Positions 54,823 to 64,000 of a stretch of 64,000 nt of DNA are shown here, piece by piece. How positions within the stretch are numbered: the first letter of the stretch is position 1; the number at the start of each line of letters is the position of its first letter. The stretch spans positions 38,118 through 102,117 of the forward strand of contig LTDK01000144.1 of assembly GCA_001642415.1 (NCBI GenBank). Reading direction: 5' to 3'. A program made the translations under genes and the position numbers. This DNA comes from Nematocida ironsii. Its lineage: Eukaryota; Microsporidia. A model generated the notes under the pieces. The model was not told the origin of the DNA, searched no databases, and saw only the letters and a program-made list of their open reading frames with translations.

Positions 54823-56472
54823 TTAATAGCTTCCAAACAAAAGAGCTTTTTGTAGTGCACTAGCACACAGTGTAAGCAAAACAGCGAATCTTCCGCTGAT
54901 TATTGAGCTAAATATCGAGTTGGAATTATTGAATTCTGCATCTGCCCCAATTAAGTTGTTAATTAGCTGCTTTGTATATTTATTTGTAGTCATGTAAGGC
55001 TGCAATTCTGGCGAATTTATATATTTTTGCACAATTGTGCTTATTTTCCAAATACATCCTATGTCGTCTGTTAGCTGTTTTTTAAGCTCTACAAAGTCCA
55101 CAATTTTATTATTATTTCGTATTTTAATGAAATGTATTCCGCTGATAATTTGCCAATTAATATCTATTATTCGCTCTGTTAAATAGTAATTGGCACGGTT
55201 AATTGCCATGATCATATTCTTATTAAAACTATCGCCATTCTGAGGGTTTAAAACCCCCTTTGCTAAAATCGCCAACTTATTTAATTTTTCTAAATGGTCC
55301 TTTCCATTCAATATATAACCATCTGAGTGTGTATTTATTTTGTGTTTTAATTTCTCTAGATGGCACTCACTTGCTTGTAAAATATCCTTTAATAGTTGAA
55401 TTATTGTTGGAATTTGCAGACTAAACGCATTATTTATAAGTCTCCATGCACGTAAGTACTGTTGCCGCTTTTTTTCAACTTCTCCAGAAGGATCCACTGA
55501 TTTTGCTACTGGTTTATATATGTTTATGCCCTGTTTGTGTAACTTGTTGACATATTCTATAAACTTTTTATTTGATTTATTGGATTTATATATTTGTGTG
55601 GTGATAAATCCAAAGAAATTAACCAGCTTTAATTTCAATTTATCAATATTGTTTATAAAATGCCCCACTCGCTCTTCAGAATTATCTAATAGCTCTCTTT
55701 CTACATATGTATTAGGAAAGCCATGCTTTAGAAGTATATCATACATACTGAATGTAGTAAAAACATAAGGCGGGCAGACTAGACTCACAAAGCAGTTGGC
55801 TAGGGTCTTTCTATCCAAGTTTTCTTCTACAAAATACTTTTTTCTGTCATATTTACTCTCTGCTTTTTTAGAAAGTAGAAGTATGTCTTTTAAGTCTGCT
55901 GAAAAATTACTGTAATATTTTTCAATTCTAGGAGTAAGTATAGGAAGATCATTCAATCTATATTCTATAGTATTAGCACTATCCGATGAAATTGGTCCAT
56001 GTTTTGTAAATTCTTCATTTTCGATGGCTGTGTATATGCTGTTATAGGTGCTTGGTATAATCTGCTGCCATTCTACTATTTGCTTCTCTAAATCTTTCCC
56101 CGACATCCAGCTATGGTGCTTATTGTATCCATCAATCCAAGGATCTAGCCGCCTTGGGTCTGAAGGAAGGATTCTTTCATACTTTTTAAGCATACTTAGA
56201 GCTTTTCTGGCCATATCCACTTTAGTTTGGTTGTACTTCTCTTCTCCGCGGCTCAATTCATTTATTGTGTGTCTTATGTTCTCTTCTCGTTGGTCAATTT
56301 GATTATTTTCATGCAGTAAAGGATTGTTTCTACTGCCTGTTATCCGGCTGCTTACCCCATACACACTGTGTGTATTGTTATGTGGGGCAAGCATACTGGC
56401 TGATACTGGCATAATGATGAATTTCAAGCAAAATATTACTAGAATAATTGTTTTTCTCGCTGTCCTTTTCAT
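54823..56472 (-). CDS. Secreted/membrane protein, accessory family A
   Basis: 549 residues. A basic N-terminus followed by a hydrophobic core (KTIILVIFCLKFIIMPVSAS) is a likely signal peptide. A short hydrophobic stretch at the extreme C-terminus (RFAVLLTLCASALQKALLF) could be an anchor. It is a paralog of the 668-residue product at 29167-31173: shared in order are 'LNDLPILTPRI', 'DLKDILLLS', 'KLVNFFGFITTQIYK' and 'QQYLRAWRLINNAFSLQIPT'. It is shorter because the acidic pre-anchor region of the paralog is missing. Opposite orientation and a different island suggest an old, dispersed duplication. Confidence 0.78.
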   Translation of the reverse strand: MKRTARKTIILVIFCLKFIIMPVSASMLAPHNNTHSVYGVSSRITGSRNNPLLHENNQIDQREENIRHTINELSRGEEKYNQTKVDMARKALSMLKKYERILPSDPRRLDPWIDGYNKHHSWMSGKDLEKQIVEWQQIIPSTYNSIYTAIENEEFTKHGPISSDSANTIEYRLNDLPILTPRIEKYYSNFSADLKDILLLSKKAESKYDRKKYFVEENLDRKTLANCFVSLVCPPYVFTTFSMYDILLKHGFPNTYVERELLDNSEERVGHFINNIDKLKLKLVNFFGFITTQIYKSNKSNKKFIEYVNKLHKQGINIYKPVAKSVDPSGEVEKKRQQYLRAWRLINNAFSLQIPTIIQLLKDILQASECHLEKLKHKINTHSDGYILNGKDHLEKLNKLAILAKGVLNPQNGDSFNKNMIMAINRANYYLTERIIDINWQIISGIHFIKIRNNNKIVDFVELKKQLTDDIGCIWKISTIVQKYINSPELQPYMTTNKYTKQLINNLIGADAEFNNSNSIFSSIISGRFAVLLTLCASALQKALLFGSY

Positions 56473-57738
56473 ATTGTATTTTTTTCTGTATTCATAGTTA
56501 TATTTATATTATTTTTAATCCCATTCTGATTATATCAAAAAAGCCAAATGATATTTTTATGTGATATATCAAAAATAAAAATATATAATAAGCCGAAGCA
56601 AGCCAGAATATTTTCAAATCATAATCGGTACTTTGGAATTTTATCGGGCATTTGGTTTGAATTATGATAATTATTAGCTAACATTAAGCATTTCTGTCTT
56701 TTTGTATTTTATTTCTCACTAAAGCGAGAACTTTTATTTAAGTAACTAGCAGAGTGTCTTTTAAACCAGAGATATTTGCACCATACTCTAAAATAATAAA
56801 AATAGAATAGTTCTCTGTTGGTGGTTAACTGCACATACAACTCTAACTATTACCAAATTGATTTTGTTAAATTGATATAATATCAGCAGTTATTTATTCG
56901 CTAATTAATGCACTGCAGATACTCAAAAAGACATAAATTTAAATACTTAGAAATTCATTTATTGGCATAATAATCAAGAAAGAATATTATTTTCTATTCT
57001 GTACTAAATTTGTTTTTTAATAATTTCAGACTTTTTATAAATAAATGTCTTTTTAAAATATTTTAGTAGTATTATTGTAGTGAAGACTTTCCACATAATG
57101 CTTTAAAGTAAATAAAAATTATTTCTGCCAATACACCAACAATTCACACCAGCTTATATTAATCAACTATTCTACACATAAAAGAGGCGAATATACTTGG
57201 CACACTACCAAAGCATTTGATATTTTTATATACATTGTATTTTACAGCAATTGATCTATTTATTTGATTTTTTTAATTTGAGTTATAGAAGAATATACAT
57301 GCTTATTGGCTAGAAATTTAACTCAAAGAGTGGTTAATTTGAAGTAGAATCCAATATTCACAAAATGAATTCTAAAATTTAAAGAAGGCGCTTTAATTCT
57401 AGCAAACAGCTTATTATAACCAGCGAATAATGTATTTCCTATTTTTACTTATAAAATAACCCGAAATTTCTTTTTTTGGAATATTTATTATACGGCATCA
57501 CTAACAACTACATATTGGTATATGATGAAAATAATAAGGAGGAAATTCTCGAAGATTTACTCTTACGGAGAATAGCAAGAATACTGTTACAATTTGGTAA
57601 CATAGACTCTTTTATTTCAGAAAGTCATGTATAAACTAATGTTTAATGTGCGTGCTTAGAGTAATAAACTATTCTACCTAGTTTAGGATTTAAATAATTT
57701 CTAATTAATATATAAATTAAAAAAAATTTATACGGGGT
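56473..57738. other. 1.3-kb divergent intergenic region
   Basis: No gene seen. Contains TAACCCGAAAT (57457-57467) and a TATATAAA box (57709-57716) before the plus-strand gene. The rest is AT-rich. Confidence 0.5.
57457..57467 (+). promoter_or_regulatory. TAACCCGAAAT motif
   Basis: A perfect copy of the recurring intergenic motif, about 270 bp upstream of the family B gene at 57739. Confidence 0.4.
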
Positions 57739-59871
57739 ATGATTTTACGCAATGTGATCAGATTGATGTTAATACAAATGATTTATGGAAGGATAGAGAT
57801 GTCTGAAATAAGAGAGATTCAAATGCAGATAATAACAAATAATGATTCAAAGCGCCTGGTGGTAAATCCTGATGGCCCGCTAAACATGCTTCGTGGATAT
57901 TTATACAATCGAAATCTTCTTTTGCAGAATAAAAGGCAATTTGCCTCTGAAATAGATATTTTCTACACGCTTACAATGAAGAGCTCTAATGATGAATTAA
58001 AATTTAGTGATTTTATTCGGAGCCCTTCTAAGGACAAGATTCACAATTTGACGTTTATTGCATCGATAAAAAAGAGAATTTACTTGAAGAAGTTCTACAA
58101 TACTCTGCTAAGAATGTTTCCATATATACAAGAAGATGCACCTATAGAATCTAATAATATAAATGGTTTTACAGAATTTCTTAAATCACAAGAAGGCAAT
58201 AACCGTGCTTACTACATCTTAGCTGCGCTTTTGCTTCTTTCAGAAGGAGTGGATGTTCCTATCTGCTATAAAAAGGCTACTGCAGAATTAAGCTTAATTG
58301 AAAACAAAGAAAGCAAAAAGAACTATTTTTCTATTAGAATGAAAAATCAAATAAGTAATTCAACTAGTAAGACAAATATTAAGGATATTGCAAAAATAAT
58401 TAAGTTTTTTATTAAAAATCGAAATAACCCGCTTTTGTGGGATAATGGCGAGTTTAAAACTCCAGAGAATCAGAATGAATTTGAAACTGGGCTGTTCTTA
58501 AATAGCCCTAAGTTTTTAATACAGATGTATATATACGAATTTATTCAGTCTAAAGAAGGTGCAATTAAGCTAAACAATGCAGTGTATGAAATCCTTAGTA
58601 AACAAATTGCAGGCAAAACCTTGTTAAAGCAGGATTGTACTATTGAAAACGATGTATTTAGCAAATGCTTTATAGAAGCAAACAGCTCCAATGAGGTTAT
58701 GCAGTATTTAGACATTTTTCAGAGCTTTGCACATCTTATAGATGAGTGTAAAATGTTTCCATTTATGTCTAGTGAACAAATACCTGCTTACACAAGAGTA
58801 CCACACTATGATTATATAGAAAAGAAGCTTTTGGATGATCCTAATAAGCGGTACAGTAATTGCGTAGAGGCAGCCATTCTGGGAATTTTCAGCTCGTTTG
58901 CATACAACCCAGAAACCCGAAAATATACTCTTGAGCATATGAAGGAATCAAAGCCTAAAATGCAGGACTTTTTTACAACATACAGTGCACCGGTTGAAAT
59001 AATTGATGCCAAAATGCAGGCTAATTGGAATGTAGTGCCGTCAGGACTTAGTTGTAGGCACATTGCATATGTTAAAGACCAAAGAAATGAAATACGAGCA
59101 GGCATTTTAAATCTGCTTTATGCCATTGTAGAGATTTCTGGAAGACCTTCTTCTGATATAGACAGGATAAGTGAGTTTATGGCGCGACTGAATAATGAAG
59201 CTACAATTCTTAATGAGCTTTTTAGTGATGTTCAAAAATATATACAAGAGCTTTTCTGGGATCTTTCTTATAACAAATCTGTAACTGTAAACTGCAACTT
59301 TACAAAAGGGCATAGATCGGATTGTGAGAATGAAATATTAGGATCAATTGTCATGACGTATACTGTAAATGGCATAAAAAACAGTATAGAGGTGCGAGCA
59401 GTTAAAGGGCATATGATTATTTCATTTGTTCCAGAAGAAAGCTCGTATTTCAAGGAAAAATTCTATGATGCTATTTCTAGAACAAAAGCCACATTTGGAG
59501 AACAGTATAGCTTTATTAAATCTTTAATACTGCATACAATTGCTATAGAAACGTCTAATATGATGAAAAACACGGATTTAAGCAGCAAGATAGAGTTTGA
59601 AAGAGAGAACTTACTAAATAGCGATCTATCCAATTTGGATAAAATTTTTATGTTTATGCGGATTACTTCATTCTCTGTTAAAATGAATTTAGCAAGGAAA
59701 GCATTTGTTATTTGGCGATTTAAAAAATCTACAGATGATTACTTAAATTCATTTTATTTCCTATTGAATATTCTTGCTAGCCTTCCATTGGATGACTATG
59801 GAACAATCCAAGCAATTAATAATCGGGTGCCACTATATAAAATACAAATGCAACGAAATATTGGAAACTAG
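57739..59871 (+). CDS. Secreted protein, accessory family B
   Basis: 710 residues. The N-terminus (MILRNVIRLMLIQMIYGRIE) is a weak signal peptide. It is a paralog of the 711-residue product at 33100-35235; the clearest shared segment is 'AALLLLSEGVDVPICY' against 'AALLLISEGVDVPLVY', near residue 160 in both, with the following regions also alignable. Mid-protein it has 'RYSNCVEAAILGIFSSFAYN', which does not occur in the paralog in that form. No known domain. Both family B genes lie in accessory islands next to family A genes, as if the islands shared a common origin. Confidence 0.78.
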   Translation: MILRNVIRLMLIQMIYGRIEMSEIREIQMQIITNNDSKRLVVNPDGPLNMLRGYLYNRNLLLQNKRQFASEIDIFYTLTMKSSNDELKFSDFIRSPSKDKIHNLTFIASIKKRIYLKKFYNTLLRMFPYIQEDAPIESNNINGFTEFLKSQEGNNRAYYILAALLLLSEGVDVPICYKKATAELSLIENKESKKNYFSIRMKNQISNSTSKTNIKDIAKIIKFFIKNRNNPLLWDNGEFKTPENQNEFETGLFLNSPKFLIQMYIYEFIQSKEGAIKLNNAVYEILSKQIAGKTLLKQDCTIENDVFSKCFIEANSSNEVMQYLDIFQSFAHLIDECKMFPFMSSEQIPAYTRVPHYDYIEKKLLDDPNKRYSNCVEAAILGIFSSFAYNPETRKYTLEHMKESKPKMQDFFTTYSAPVEIIDAKMQANWNVVPSGLSCRHIAYVKDQRNEIRAGILNLLYAIVEISGRPSSDIDRISEFMARLNNEATILNELFSDVQKYIQELFWDLSYNKSVTVNCNFTKGHRSDCENEILGSIVMTYTVNGIKNSIEVRAVKGHMIISFVPEESSYFKEKFYDAISRTKATFGEQYSFIKSLILHTIAIETSNMMKNTDLSSKIEFERENLLNSDLSNLDKIFMFMRITSFSVKMNLARKAFVIWRFKKSTDDYLNSFYFLLNILASLPLDDYGTIQAINNRVPLYKIQMQRNIGN

Positions 59872-60509
59872 CCCTATTTATATTCAATAAAGTCAATGTA
59901 CTACATTTTTACAGCAATTATTCTTTTATAAATAATATTGTTAATCATTGGTTTTTGTAGACATTTGAGGACCATACCAGCTGCAGAGCTGATGTTTTCT
60001 CTTATGGTGCAACGAAACACTTGGTGTAATAGTAATACGCGTGTGAGCATTCTTTGAGATATTAGCATGCTTGTTAGGATAATAAATGATGGTGATAGAA
60101 AATATATAAGAATTTCTAAAACTTAATAAAGATAAAGTTTAGTTATTGCACGTAGTAGCTCACATTCAAAAAGAAGAAAAAATCTGCAGCAATCCGTCAA
60201 CATACCAGCATATGTACTATAAAAAATTATTAGTTTGCATGTATTTAGACTATTGTCAAATCTACTATGTGTGTGCAATTTTATTTAATAAAGTAATTGC
60301 TATAGAGCATTCTTTCTGCTATATTTCGGGTTATATAAAGATATGAAAGTAATTAAACACATTTTCTTCTTATTCTATTACTACTATACACAGGTATACA
60401 CTGACTAATTATACTATAATATTACTTTTTTCATTTTTTTCTGACAGGATATTTTTTTAATTTTATTCCTGAATTATAATAGGATTGATGAAGTGATGGA
60501 TGAAGGAAG

Positions 60510-60702
60510 AAGTTAAGGAACAAGGGGGCCACAAGCCGGCTGGCCCCCACACCGAACACGTAGCCAACCAATCTGGCCACAGGTGATTTTGTTTCGGACT
60601 GACCCACAAGGCTGAGTGTTTCCAGACCGAACAATGTATTTGTATATGGCTGAGAAGTCTCTCGCCCTGTGGATAAAATTTAAATTTTGTTCTCTATTTA
60701 TA
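60510..60702 (-). ncRNA. Candidate structured non-coding RNA (GC-rich island)
   Basis: Much GC-richer than all surrounding DNA and without an ATG-started frame. On the minus strand a good TATA box, TATAAATAG (60702-60694), stands upstream of a region ending in a strong hairpin, GGGGGCCA-caagccggc-TGGCCCCC (60524-60548). A GGAAAC sequence near 60620 recalls conserved loops of SRP or RNase P RNA, but the rest of those consensus motifs is not evident. A GC-rich repeat relic is the alternative. Confidence 0.3.
60524..60548. other. Perfect 8-bp-stem GC hairpin
   Basis: GGGGGCCA (60524-60531) pairs with TGGCCCCC (60541-60548) across a 9-base loop that itself contains GCCGGC. It is the strongest hairpin I noticed in the window. 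Confidence 0.8.
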
Positions 60703-61784
60703 CCCCACATATTTTCTACTTCCTCTTTGGGACGCAACTTTTCCCTTTAGGGTAAGTATACCCCTGCAACCCGACATAACCCGAATATTTGGGCCATTCT
60801 CGGGCCATTTTCCTTACTTTTCATACCCCTGCAGCAGAGTTTTTCGTCGGGTTATTTTTGCGAAGGGGCTCTTCAAAGAAGGCCAAGAATGTATGGCATG
60901 CAAGGAGGGTAGGAGTAAATGGAGGGGAGAGTTAGTGAGAGTGTACGCGTATAATATACAAATTTGTGAGAGTGGGTGCAAACATTTCATTGTTAACTAT
61001 GAGTTATGATAGTGGGAGTAGCTATAATTCTAGTATGTGGTGGAGCATAGAGGTAGACACTCTATATTAGTGTGAATTGCCTGGGTATGCAATTGTTATA
61101 GGATTATAGGATTATTGTATTTAATATAGTAAGAGTAGAAATAAAAGTATAAAGGAGGAAGAGAAATAAGAAAATAGAAAGAGTTAGAAGAAAGTGCAAT
61201 AAAATATATAGGAAGAAATAAAGAACAATAAAGTGCTTAGAACAGGGCATATGGCAGAATAATGTATATTATATATTAAAGTAGTGATTATATCAAGTTA
61301 AGTAAAACAATACTACTTATAGTATATATGGTTAAATAGTAAGAGAATGAGGAATTAGTAACAAATATTTAATAGCTTATAGTTTAAGCACATATAAGAC
61401 AGAAGACAGTATTAAAATGAAATTAAAATAAATTCTATTTTTATTTATAGAAATATAGCACTAAAATTAAAGAAAATACTTATTATTCACATACTGTAAG
61501 ACATAAATAATATTTATTTTTAATAAACTATGACTGCTTCATGTATACTAAATTTATAATATGTGGTATGTGCGGATTAGTTTCTTGAATAAATGCTCTG
61601 TATACAGAAAGAAAAAACCGACGAATGAATTCTATAAATATAAAATGTTAAATAGACTTGGCTAAACAGAATAAAATATATAGAATATATGGCTTTAGAG
61701 AATTCTAAATAGAAATATCATTCCATGTTCAACTGATTGGTTATTTTGTCCTATAGTATCTCTAAATTGCAAAATATTTCAAAC

Positions 61785-61792
61785 TATATAAG
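61785..61792 (+). promoter_or_regulatory. TATA-like box of the 61824 gene
   Basis: TATATAAG, 31 nt before the ATG. Confidence 0.45.
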
Positions 61793-61823
61793 GATTTATA
61801 GCTTATTAAGATGTAAGAATAAT

Positions 61824-63335
61824 ATGAAGCAGTTAAGAAAGAAATGCATTATATTTGGATTATTATTTATAATAAGTATAGAAATTGTAATTTGTGCAGG
61901 ATTTGAAGTAACGGATAATCAAGATAGAAAAAGGAATAAACACTGGCCATATAATATAGAAGATTCACCAAGAAACAATAGCTCTGGCATAGAAACTAGT
62001 AAAGGCATAAGTAATACACCAATAATACAAGATGGACTTAACAATAGTAATTTTGTATCACCTGCTATGAACACCCACCCCATGCAAATAGATGACCAGG
62101 CATTAGAGCTATCTAATCCAGCTAAAAGGCCCCATGCTGAAGACAACAATACTGCAGATTCTAGCAATATCAAAAGAGTTTGCTCTATGTATGTAGATAA
62201 TCCAGCAACACATATCATTCCAAAACCAATAATAGATCTAATGTCAAAGCTAGTCCCAAAAATGCCATTAAAAGAAACTTCAGAACCAACTCTATCCACT
62301 ACTATTAATCCTCTTAAAGTAGATTCTAATAGTGGCTTAGTTATAACTAGTATATTGTATTTTTGTGCTCCTAAAAATCAATTTATTATACGAAACTATA
62401 CGAGTTATATAGAAAGTTCTGAAAATGCGTCGGTTATAAATTCTAATGGACAGTTAAAATGTGAAGTAGTAAACCAAAAAACAGAAGAAATAATTAAAAA
62501 CTGGGAAAGTAACAAAGAAACAGATATTTGGACTATGATTAAAAGTGCATGCATGGGTTTTCTTCTACTAAAGACCGTATTTAAAAAGATAAAAGAAGAA
62601 AATCTCCTTAGTATTTCCAGCCTGCCCAACCCATTATACTATAATGGATTTCTAAATGATCTAGTTGATTATATTAAATCCCATGGTCAAATAACAATAT
62701 ATAGTCGTGAAAATTCTAGTTCCTTAAATGCTAATAAGAAAAGAGAAACTCTTGGTGATATTTGGATAAATAAAGAAGTAAATTTGTACTGCTGCTGCAG
62801 TGGTATAAATAGTCAAATGGTTATAGGAGTAGAAGAAAAGGATATACAACTTAAAAAAACGTTGAATGCTATTCTTTTAATACCAGAGGTATACGAAGAC
62901 TTCTACAAAATGCCAGAGAGTGTAGTTGATAATTTTTTCAGTAAACTTGAAAAAGAAATAATGGATAGGGATAAAAAAAATATGAGTAAAAATATAGTGG
63001 ACTCTGCAGATAATTTAAAAATCGAACAAATACCATATTTAAAATGCATTGTAACATATCTTATACACACTGCACAGAAAGATAAAGCATTGGCAGAAGA
63101 ATCATACAATAGAATTAAACAAATTAAATTGTATAAGAATAGTGAGAATTTAATAGGAGATTCTAATGTAATAGAAGTGTATGATTTTGTATATACTATA
63201 GTTAGTATTTTTTATGAATATAGTTGTTTTCTTAGGAAAAGGCATTCTAAAACTTTGACTTTTATTGAAATTGTATACGTATTTATAGACCGTATAATCA
63301 ATTTAATTTATGTTGACATGTTGTGTCAACAATAA
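61824..63335 (+). CDS. 5' part of an interrupted secreted-protein gene (unknown family)
   Basis: 503 codons from the first ATG (61824). A signal peptide is clear (KKCIIFGLLFIISIEIVICA, ~6-25), followed by an Asn/Ser/Pro-rich linker with a basic patch (AKRPHAED...NIKRVC) and then a helical domain. The last 38 codons (from 63222) are not original: they are encoded by the 202-bp mobile element, whose own TAA at 63333 ends the frame. After the element the same reading phase is open again to the window edge, so this is one gene split by an insertion. The truncated product could still be made and secreted. The family is not recognised; it does not clearly match families A or B. Confidence 0.7.
   Translation: MKQLRKKCIIFGLLFIISIEIVICAGFEVTDNQDRKRNKHWPYNIEDSPRNNSSGIETSKGISNTPIIQDGLNNSNFVSPAMNTHPMQIDDQALELSNPAKRPHAEDNNTADSSNIKRVCSMYVDNPATHIIPKPIIDLMSKLVPKMPLKETSEPTLSTTINPLKVDSNSGLVITSILYFCAPKNQFIIRNYTSYIESSENASVINSNGQLKCEVVNQKTEEIIKNWESNKETDIWTMIKSACMGFLLLKTVFKKIKEENLLSISSLPNPLYYNGFLNDLVDYIKSHGQITIYSRENSSSLNANKKRETLGDIWINKEVNLYCCCSGINSQMVIGVEEKDIQLKKTLNAILLIPEVYEDFYKMPESVVDNFFSKLEKEIMDRDKKNMSKNIVDSADNLKIEQIPYLKCIVTYLIHTAQKDKALAEESYNRIKQIKLYKNSENLIGDSNVIEVYDFVYTIVSIFYEYSCFLRKRHSKTLTFIEIVYVFIDRIINLIYVDMLCQQ
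63217..63221 (+). repeat. Target-site duplication AATAT, left
   Basis: Identical to 63424-63428; differs from the ACCTG duplication of copy A. Confidence 0.65.
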
Positions 63336-63423
63336 CTTTTGATCTAATTTATGCCGTCATGTTTATGTAAACATTCCGATAACTCATGTCATGCTACACA
63401 AATGCTAGTCTTAGCATACAACA
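63222..63423 (+). mobile_element. 202-bp non-autonomous element, copy B, inserted in a gene
   Basis: Same orientation and length as 26781-26982. Flanked by AATAT at 63217-63221 and 63424-63428. Element plus duplication adds 207 bp (69 codons), so the phase is kept, but the element carries in-frame TAA codons at 63333 and 63345. Confidence 0.82.
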
Positions 63424-63428
63424 AATAT
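63424..63428 (+). repeat. Target-site duplication AATAT, right
   Basis: Identical to 63217-63221. Confidence 0.65.
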
Positions 63429-64000
63429 CATAGAATGTCATATAACTTAACAATGAATCAGAAAGAAGTTATTATAAATAGAACACGACTGATTCATATA
63501 AATAATATGCATGAAAATCGATCACATAATAAACTACTAGGAAAATATAGTTTGAAGGCTCAAAAATTTTTTAAATCTATTACAAAGATAAAAAACATAG
63601 ATAAAATAGAAAATAGAGGCCTTATTCGTTCTATTGGCACAAGTAATATAAATTATAATGTCTTATTTTCTGAAAACACCCCATTACTAACCATAAAAGA
63701 CCACTATCATGTGCAATTTGTAGATAATGAGCGGCATACGGTTACAATGATTCATCTTCCATATTACATACACAAAAAAGAAAATGGTACAACTATAAAC
63801 TATCAGCTTCACGATATTAGGGATATAGTAGATTATTTAAAAAGCATTTTTAATATAAGAAGAAGTGGTGGCAATTATAATATTGTGGGTGTGCATCCAT
63901 TTAAGTACAGTAGAAAGGATAAAACTTGGTCGTTAATAACTGAGGAATCTGATTTAAACAAAACAATACAGATAATAGAAAATGAAAACTGTAATGTGGT
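63429..64000 (+). pseudogene. 3' part of the interrupted secreted-protein gene, running off the window
   Basis: The frame in phase with the 61824 gene is open from just after the element to the last base (190 codons), with protein-like composition (for example 'VQFVDNERHTVTMIHLPYYI', 'NIVGVHPFKYSRKDKTWSLI'). Possible ATG codons at 63351 and 63402, inside the element, or at 63435 could start a separate product lacking a signal peptide, so it may be silent or expressed as a second protein. No family recognised; the 3' end is outside the window. Confidence 0.6.

Larger units (their letters stand above)
59872..61823. other. 1.95-kb non-coding region with a GC-rich island and a purine-rich tract
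   Basis: The largest gene-free stretch in the window. Contents: ATTTCGGGTTA (60323-60333); a GC-rich island (60510-60890) with a strong hairpin; three further CCCGA motifs (60767-60788 and 60848-60854); a purine-biased tract (60880-61250); and a TATATAAG box (61785-61792) for the next gene. No frame with an ATG start and recognisable protein features was found. Confidence 0.6.

Noticed and set aside
60431..60737. Two overlapping minus-strand frames in the GC-rich island
   Set aside because: Neither begins with ATG; the region looks like RNA or repeat rather than coding.

Overview
The window looks like a microsporidian genome, most probably a nematode-infecting Nematocida or a close relative. 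Genes are intronless and closely packed (stop/start overlaps, a 21-bp gap between divergent genes). DNA is very AT-rich, and eukaryotic housekeeping proteins are present in short, divergent forms. These alternate with lineage-specific secreted or membrane proteins, some in paralogous pairs. The genus rests on my recognition of the gene-family style, not on a database search.

Layout. (1) 1-6.2 kb: an extremely AT-rich block studded with a palindrome (TTACACA-A-TGTGTAA and variants) inside and between genes. It holds a 5'-truncated PP2A B56-like gene, a small secreted basic protein, an LRR protein, the mRNA guanylyltransferase and a small tail-anchored protein. (2) 6.2-10.3 kb: two divergent secretory LRR-like genes, one ending in a RING-type zinc site. 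(3) 10.8-22.9 kb: housekeeping core with a GRAM-domain membrane protein, a Tel1/ATM kinase, Sec61 alpha, and a compact minus-strand cluster including an LSm-like protein and a GINS Sld5-like protein. (4) 23.3-26.4 kb: two adjacent intact genes derived from Ty3/gypsy gag-protease and RT-RNase H, with active-site residues replaced. (5) 26.4-28.6 kb: a 202-bp mobile-element copy and FEN1. (6) 29.1-40.7 kb: an accessory island of secreted/membrane proteins plus a second RT-RNase H-derived pseudoenzyme. (7) 40.9-51.5 kb: housekeeping core with GSK3 kinase, alpha-actinin-type protein, DENND6-like protein, ESF1, TAF4 and GFA1. (8) 52.1-64 kb: a second accessory island with paralogs of the first, a GC-rich possible ncRNA locus, and a secreted-protein gene broken by a second copy of the 202-bp element.

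How the genes fit together. The core genes cover mRNA capping, TFIID (TAF4), rRNA processing (ESF1), replication (Sld5, FEN1), DNA-damage signalling (Tel1), secretion (Sec61, DENND6-like, GRAM protein) and the first step of UDP-GlcNAc/chitin synthesis (GFA1), which microsporidia need for the spore wall. The accessory islands encode proteins with signal peptides or membrane anchors that probably face or enter the host cell.

The most notable observations are the catalytically dead but intact Ty3/gypsy-derived genes, and the 202-bp element. Its two copies differ at 4 positions including the last base, each is flanked by its own 5-bp direct repeat, and one copy interrupts a gene in frame. No convincing tRNA, rRNA or CRISPR was seen.
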